DNA from: JBAZOJ01 sp041648755
GTDB lineage: Bacteria > Planctomycetota > B143-G9
Length of the DNA stretch: 8,073 bases
Direction: 5' to 3'
NCBI GenBank assembly: GCA_041648755.1
Contig: JBAZOJ010000173.1
Coordinates: 1 to 8,073 of the forward strand
Shown: positions 4,521 to 8,073 of the stretch, one piece after another
Layout: each line of letters begins with the position of its first letter
How positions within the stretch are numbered: the stretch's first letter is position 1
Made by a program: the position numbers and the translations under genes
Notes under the pieces: generated by a model
The model's database searches: none
What the model was told of the DNA's origin: nothing
Seen by the model: the letters and a program-made list of their open reading frames with translations, nothing else

Positions 4521-5798
4521 CTATTCTTGAGTTTGCTGCTGTTCAGGTGCGGGCCCGTCGGCCGAAACCTGTGGTGGGTTCTGTTCAGGCGCAACGTTGA
4601 CTGCATCGACTTGGTCTTGCTGGCCTTCGGGTACATTGTCCACTACCGCGATCACAGGTTGCGCTTTTCCAAGCGCCTTGTCAACGACGGCTGCCACTCT
4701 CGCGAACTTGTCAACAAGCTCGTCGCGCAGCGCCGCAGCCGAAACATGCCGGATGTTGGACTGAAGGTGCATCGTTGCGATCTGGCACGGCCGCTTCCTC
4801 CAGTTTCCGACGGAGAACCAGTCTGAAATGGGGTCGGCGCACTCGCGCAGTCGGCTGGAAAAGGCTGTGCGCTGCTGTGCAAAGTCACTACGCACTGACT
4901 CCGGGTAATTCCTCTCGAATTCCCCAGACGCGCAGTCAGAAAAAGGTTCGTAGCGAAGATAAAATCCGAAATGCGGGTGACGACCTCCCGAGGAGCATGT
5001 CGCCTGGATGAACAACCTTCTGCCCGCGTCGCTCGTTCCATCGCCCGGCCGGAGCCAGTCTTCGCCCCAAAACTGCGCGATATGAGTGACATTATGGTTC
5101 AGACTGCGGGATATTACTCTCCGTTCTGTCACTCCAGCCGGAAAGAAGAAAGCACGAGCAAAGAACTGCCTGAAAATCACGAAAACCGTATCGTAGGAAC
5201 TTGGCCTCAGAACCTCCTGGCTCAGAGGTTCGTTGGGCCTCAGCCTGATGCGATAGTATGACCTCATCATATGCGCGAATATGGCTTGCAGTTGCGTTGC
5301 CACGGTCTTCTTCTGCGTTGGTGGACAATACAGCGCAAGCAACAGGTTTCCAAGGGTTATGGTTCTGAATTCGTACGCTTCGCCCTCAAATGGATGCAGT
5401 GACAGCAGCAGGTACCGAATTTCGAGATCGGGTACGCTCTTAAAACAGGGATCTCTCATGACCGCTTGTCTTGTCGCTTCCGAGCAGTATTGTCTCAACT
5501 CCCTCGGCTCAACATCAGCAGTCATGCTGATCTTGATCAGGAAAACGATCGGCCTGCGATACTGGCTCGTGAGTACCGACAAGTCCGGGGTACACGGCCC
5601 AAACTCGTGTCGCACCAGGAGTTTCCGCACTCCGGAACCACTGGGATCGAGTCCCAGTACCGATTTCACGAACGCGTTGCGAAAGCAGCTCGCGTGTTCG
5701 ATGCAGTACGCCAAAAGGTTCGTGATCACATCCTCGCGGTCCTGAACGCCGAGGGCGACAAGAAGGTTATCCGGAGATGACTGGGAAGTACGTGCCAT
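4521..5798 (-). CDS. PD-(D/E)XK-like protein with degenerate active site, first gene of the PLD operon
   Basis: 425 residues, ATG at 5798 with AGGGG four bases upstream. The first 110 residues follow the pattern of PD-(D/E)XK-family proteins: REDVITNLLAYCIEH (21-35) and FRNAFVKSVLGL (39-50) as the early helix with acidic residue, then HEFGPCTPDLSV (64-75) with D72, then VFLIKIS (85-91) and ELRQY (100-104). In intact members the last strand is E-x-K followed by QLxxY. Here the Glu position is L87 while K89 remains, so nuclease activity is doubtful. Residues 120-380 have no motif I recognise (several FF/YY-rich and W-containing strands). The tail, about 390-425, is rich in Gln, Pro, Glu and Asp and is likely disordered. 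It is seven bases upstream of the first PLD nuclease, so it is probably a partner, perhaps a sensor or scaffold. The family call is moderate. Confidence 0.65.
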   Translation of the reverse strand: MARTSQSSPDNLLVALGVQDREDVITNLLAYCIEHASCFRNAFVKSVLGLDPSGSGVRKLLVRHEFGPCTPDLSVLTSQYRRPIVFLIKISMTADVEPRELRQYCSEATRQAVMRDPCFKSVPDLEIRYLLLSLHPFEGEAYEFRTITLGNLLLALYCPPTQKKTVATQLQAIFAHMMRSYYRIRLRPNEPLSQEVLRPSSYDTVFVIFRQFFARAFFFPAGVTERRVISRSLNHNVTHIAQFWGEDWLRPGDGTSDAGRRLFIQATCSSGGRHPHFGFYLRYEPFSDCASGEFERNYPESVRSDFAQQRTAFSSRLRECADPISDWFSVGNWRKRPCQIATMHLQSNIRHVSAAALRDELVDKFARVAAVVDKALGKAQPVIAVVDNVPEGQQDQVDAVNVAPEQNPPQVSADGPAPEQQQTQE

Positions 5799-5825
5799 TG
5801 GTCCCCTTTTCTGGGAATAGGGTTA

Positions 5826-5852
5826 ATTATGGATTCGGGCGGGGGAAGTCAA
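5826..5852 (-). promoter_or_regulatory. Candidate promoter of the PLD operon
   Basis: TTGACT (5852-5847) and CATAAT (5831-5826) on the minus strand, 15 bases apart, each one base from consensus. The start codon at 5798 is 27 bases beyond the -10. Downstream genes have gaps of only 3-16 bases or overlap, so this one promoter could serve all five. Confidence 0.5.
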
Positions 5853-5882
5853 GGGGGGCTGCGGACATTGATGAGTGAGGAT

Positions 5883-5900
5883 CCCTTCGGCAGGCTCAGG
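5883..5900 (+). repeat. TTCGGCAAGCTCAGG-type module, copy 2
   Basis: CCCTTCGGCAGGCTCAGG with flanks GGATC before and ATTCC after. On the other strand it matches 1533-1558 apart from a few bases. Both copies interrupt tracts of heptamers. Confidence 0.7.
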
Positions 5901-5940
5901 ATTCCCGGGGAATTGCGGATTGATGAGTGCTGAACAAAGC

Positions 5941-5993
5941 AGATGCAACCTGAGGTCTGGCCCTAACTTCCTGTTGTGGCCGTTCTTGCATCT
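5941..5993. repeat. 53-bp unit bounded by 8-bp inverted repeats
   Basis: AGATGCAA (5941-5948) and TTGCATCT (5986-5993) bound a unique-looking interior. The ends are exact complements. It could be a tiny miniature element or a stem-loop; one copy only in the window. Confidence 0.35.
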
Positions 5994-6010
5994 CGTATCT
6001 TTATCCATCC

Positions 6011-6069
6011 CCGCGCGATGCGCGGAAAGTAAACGAGCCGTCCCGGCTCGTACTTTGCTTGCCACAAGC
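6011..6069. repeat. Cluster of three adjacent hairpins
   Basis: CCGCGC-GAT-GCGCGG (6011-6025), then ACGAGCCG-TCC-CGGCTCGT (6033-6051), which can be extended by AAAGT/ACTTT beyond a bulge (6026-6055), then GCTTG-CCA-CAAGC (6057-6069). All three loops are three bases. The middle hairpin is of the same TCC-loop type as those at 882-904 and 931-950. Confidence 0.75.
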
Positions 6070-6166
6070 ACGAAGCGAGACGCGGCGTTAGTGAGGCTGT
6101 CGTCCCCTTCGACTCTCGTTGTTCGCTCAGAGCAGGCTGTCGCTGATCTAGTAGCCAATGAAGCCA

Positions 6167-6194
6167 GGCCGGAGGCTGGAGGCCGGAGGCCGTG
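6167..6194 (+). repeat. GC-rich heptamer tract
   Basis: Four consecutive 7-base units: ggccgga, ggctgga, ggccgga, ggccgtg. The units are unlike the AT-richer heptamers nearby, but the period is the same. Confidence 0.75.
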
Positions 6195-6233
6195 GGGAAA
6201 ATGAACAATGAGGAATGAACAATGCACAATGAG

Positions 6234-6262
6234 GACCCTCCTCCGCCGCGCCTACTGAGGGC
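6234..6262 (-). repeat. 29-bp interspersed module, copy 3 (inverted)
   Basis: Reverse complement of the modules at 166-194 and 1016-1044, with one change from the first. On its left are heptamers aatgaac, aatgagg, aatgcac, and on its right aatgagc-like units, mirroring the arrangement at 148-220. Confidence 0.85.
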
Positions 6263-6513
6263 AAGATGAGCAATGAAGAATAGGAGAGGGGCCAACAGCC
6301 ATGGGTCAAATCCCGCGTAACTCGAAGCCAGATTCGTTCTTATCTCCTGGACCGCTCTCTGCCCGGCCTTTCTCCTTACTTAGCACTCCGTCGCCTCCGG
6401 CATTTTGGGCATCTCTGTCAAGCGTCCTGCGCCCTGAGGCCCGGTACTAACAGCCTTGGAGGCAAAATCAGTGCATATTTTCCCCATTATATATGAGGCC
6501 CCCTTACGGGAGC

Positions 6514-6548
6514 GGCTGTAGACCGGAGACCGGTGGCTGTAGGTAGCA
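6514..6548 (+). repeat. Heptamer tract upstream of the 6611 gene
   Basis: Five 7-base units in register: ggctgta, gaccgga, gaccggt, ggctgta, ggtagca. It lies 62 bases before the start codon and probably within the untranslated leader. Confidence 0.7.
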
Positions 6549-6610
6549 GCCTTCGGAATTACGACCAGTCGCTCTCAATCCCTTGAGCACAGAGGCTTCA
6601 AGGAGAAACA

Positions 6611-7834
6611 ATGTACATCAAGGTCGAAGGCGAGTTCATCCGGTCGGAGGCAGTGCGGAATCTAACGCATCCGCAGTTCAGAATCCTGATCGCCCTTACT
6701 GTCCGCTGCGTGGAACTGCATTCCCATCGCATCGCGTATATGAGCCTCAACCAACTGCATTCCAGCATTGCGGATGAATGCGGCGGCGTGAACATCGCAA
6801 CATTCCGCGCCTCTTTGCGGGCGCTCCAGGCTGCCGGATTCGTTAAGCCGGGGAGCGAGAGTGGGCTAAGGACGGTGGAACTGCCGGGCGTGCTTGAGTC
6901 CCATCCGCAAATCAAATGGTCGGGAAGGCCGGGGATGGCCGTTGGCGCAATAGCGAACACAAGAGCGGATTGCCAAGCTGGAGCTGTGGCGTTCCCAGGG
7001 ACAGCAAAGACCCACCAACCAAACAAGGCCGCAGGCGAAAACCCACCTTGCGCGGATGAAGATTCCCTTTTCGAAGATGGCATTTCACTTTCCGCGGATG
7101 AAACTTCACTCGCAAAAGATGAAAAGTCACTCACGCCCTTTGACGTAACTCCCCCAATGGACAGTACTTGCGACTTTTCGGCCGAAACCCTCTCTTCTGA
7201 GAGAACAGAAAGTATTGAGAGTTTAAGAGCAAAGAAGGCCGGAGACCCCGCCAGTGGGCGGGCCTTGCTCCGGCCGGAGGCCGGAGGTTTCGAACCAATA
7301 AGCGCCGGACACCGGACTCAGGACGCCGGACCAATTAGCGCCGCCGAAGGGAGCACGGAAGGTTCTGCTTTGATACATACGTCCAAATCCTGTTGTGAAG
7401 AAGCCCCTGCGGGGCTGGCTGAAGGCCCCGCCAGTTGGCGGGCCTTGCTCCGGCCGGAGGCGGGAGGTTTCGATCCAAGAAGCGCCGGACACCGGACTCC
7501 GGACGCCAGTCGCGAGCGGGAAGCTTCCTTCTCCCGCTCGCTTGACGCTGCCCTCGATGCCCTCCTGGGCGAAGACCTCGAGCGTGGGGGAGTGTACACG
7601 GTGCTATCGACACTCTATGGCAAGGGGTTGACCGGAAAAGAAGTGTTGAAGGCAATGAGGCTCGACCAGGCGAGACTTGGTGGCGCGATGATCGCGTCAG
7701 GCCGCCACCGGGCTGACAAGCCGCCGATTGCGGCGTTTCGGTATTATGCGTTTGGCAGTGTTCCCCCGCCGGATTGGGCTATGGCGGAGTATGCGAGTTT
7801 ACAAAGGCGCCAATTGGTGATGGCTGATAGATGA
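6611..7834 (+). CDS. Winged-helix-like protein with repeat-derived middle region
   Basis: 407 residues; ATG preceded by AAGGAG with a five-base spacer. The N-terminal 95 residues (GEFIRSEAVRNLTHPQFRIL, then LNQLHSSIADECGG, VNIATFRASLRALQAAGFVKPG) look like a winged-helix DNA-binding domain of the kind found in replication initiators and phage or plasmid regulators. I do not recognise a precise family. The C-terminal 105 residues (about 303-407: AALDALLGEDL, GKGLTGKEVLKAM, KPPIAAFRYYAFGSVPPPDW) form a second, helical domain. Between them is low-complexity sequence: four heptapeptides ADEDSLF-like (148-175), then two near-identical 28-residue segments (212-239 and 272-299) encoded by a repeat also found between genes. 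All insertions are multiples of three and keep the frame. Role inferred only as DNA-binding. No partner gene is adjacent; the next gene converges. Confidence 0.65.
   Translation: MYIKVEGEFIRSEAVRNLTHPQFRILIALTVRCVELHSHRIAYMSLNQLHSSIADECGGVNIATFRASLRALQAAGFVKPGSESGLRTVELPGVLESHPQIKWSGRPGMAVGAIANTRADCQAGAVAFPGTAKTHQPNKAAGENPPCADEDSLFEDGISLSADETSLAKDEKSLTPFDVTPPMDSTCDFSAETLSSERTESIESLRAKKAGDPASGRALLRPEAGGFEPISAGHRTQDAGPISAAEGSTEGSALIHTSKSCCEEAPAGLAEGPASWRALLRPEAGGFDPRSAGHRTPDASREREASFSRSLDAALDALLGEDLERGGVYTVLSTLYGKGLTGKEVLKAMRLDQARLGGAMIASGRHRADKPPIAAFRYYAFGSVPPPDWAMAEYASLQRRQLVMADR
7052..7135 (+). repeat. 4 x 21-bp coding tandem repeat
   Basis: Four in-frame heptapeptides: ADEDSLF, EDGISLS, ADETSLA, KDEKSLT. 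The consensus is (A/E/K)-D-(E/G)-x-S-L-x. The DNA units are diverged, with GATGAA and TCACT the most constant, so this is an old repeat with selection on, or tolerance of, an acidic linker. Confidence 0.8.
7244..7327 (+). repeat. 84-bp in-gene repeat, copy A
   Basis: Matches 7424-7507 at 78 of 84 positions with no gaps, exactly 180 bases apart (60 codons). It encodes PASGRALLRPEAGGF and SAGHRTQDAG. Its 3' end is a run of heptamers (ccggaca, ccggact, caggacg, ccggacc), the same period as in the intergenic tracts. Confidence 0.9.
7424..7507 (+). repeat. 84-bp in-gene repeat, copy B
   Basis: The first 30 bases are the exact reverse complement of 1081-1110, in a gene-free region. The similarity extends upstream (7407-7419 matches the hairpin region beside it), and AGCCCC-TGC-GGGGCT at 7402-7416 forms a stem. 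The 3' part consists of heptamers ccggaca, ccggact, ccggacg. It is read in the same frame as copy A. Confidence 0.9.
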
Positions 7835-7870
7835 ACCGTTCGCAGCCCCAGACGTGCCTGCCCAGTCGCC

Positions 7871-8073
7871 TCAGTTGTTGCCTTGCTCCGAATCCAACAA
7901 CATCTCATCGGCGTAACGCTTCAGATCAACAAGCACTTCGGCAGCCGCCAGAGCGCTCTCCGACGGCCCAAGTCCCATCATTTCAACGGCGATTCCGTTA
8001 AGATGCGAAGCGATTTCCACCGCATTCGCCCCGTCCGTCAGTTTCCTTATCACTTGTGATACATAGTCATCGT
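7871..8073 (-). CDS. Small protein, 5' end beyond the window
   Basis: Reads ...QVIRKLTDGANAVEIASHLNGIAVEM to a TGA at 7871. The frame stays open to the window edge, with DDYVS preceding the GTG at 8053, so the true start probably lies outside, though GTG 8053 (60 residues) cannot be excluded. The sequence is helical, with alternating hydrophobic residues (AVEIASHLNGI, ALAAAEVLVDLKRYADEML). Family not recognised. It converges on the 6611 gene with a gap of 36 bases and no clear terminator between them. Confidence 0.5.
   Translation of the reverse strand, partial: DDYVSQVIRKLTDGANAVEIASHLNGIAVEMMGLGPSESALAAAEVLVDLKRYADEMLLDSEQGNN

Larger units (their letters stand above)
5799..6610. other. Gene-free divergent region with repeats and hairpins
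   Basis: About 800 bases between the divergent operon and the 6611 gene carry no credible gene. In order: the operon promoter, heptamers around a GGATCCC..GGATTCC module (5879-5905), a 53-bp unit with 8-bp inverted ends, three adjacent hairpins (6011-6069), GC-rich heptamers, a 29-bp module in minus orientation amid aatgaac/aatgagg heptamers, then unique sequence (6300-6480) ending in an AT-rich patch ATTATATATG (6486-6495) that could hold the promoter of the 6611 gene, although no good -35 is visible. Confidence 0.65.

Noticed and set aside
4514..4636. 41-residue N-terminal extension of PLD copy 1
   Set aside because: It overlaps the end of the upstream gene, has no match in copy 2, and the ATG at 4513 has AGGGG at the right distance.
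7131..7655. Several antisense frames of 67-106 residues within the 6611 gene
   Set aside because: They are translations of the two 84-bp repeats in the opposite strand and have no ribosome binding sites.

Overview
The window is GC-rich bacterial DNA with compact genes and good Shine-Dalgarno sites. Its long non-coding stretches are packed with short repeats: tandem heptamer tracts, 29-bp modules and small hairpins. The phylum cannot be fixed. A 6C-like RNA points toward Actinobacteria, where that RNA class was described, but the repeat-laden intergenic style is not typical of that group. The gene content (TIR-like protein, restriction-endonuclease-like protein, duplicated PLD nucleases) marks an accessory, defence-island-like region.

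Layout: 1-355 is a repeat mosaic. 356-817 (minus) is a ThsB/MTH538-type TIR-like protein, best started at a GTG. 818-1155 holds hairpins and repeats. 1156-1243 (minus) is a candidate small RNA with two hairpins, each with exactly six C in the loop, behind a strong promoter at 1250-1277. 1278-1659 is repeat-rich. 1711-2295 (plus) is a restriction-endonuclease-like protein that carries what looks like a mobile repeat beside its active site. 5798 down to 2531 (minus) is a five-gene operon: a PD-(D/E)XK-like protein, a PLD nuclease with a C-terminal winged helix, a 40-residue truncated small protein, a second copy of the PLD nuclease, and the full 79-residue small protein. The PLD plus small-protein pair has been duplicated in tandem. 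5799-6610 is again gene-free and repeat-rich. 6611-7834 (plus) encodes a 407-residue protein with an N-terminal winged-helix-like domain; its middle is built from a 4 x 21-bp repeat and two 84-bp copies of a repeat also found between genes. 7871-8073 (minus) is the 3' part of a small gene running off the window.

How the genes may work together: the operon has very tight spacing (an ATGA overlap, then gaps of 3, 7 and 16 bases) and a candidate promoter at 5826-5852, so its products probably act together. Single-HKD PLD nucleases fused to a DpnI-C-like winged helix suggest sequence- or modification-directed DNA cleavage. The upstream nuclease-like protein lacks the expected catalytic Glu and may be a structural or specificity partner. 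I recognise no named defence system with this composition. No methyltransferase, ThsA or transposase is visible.
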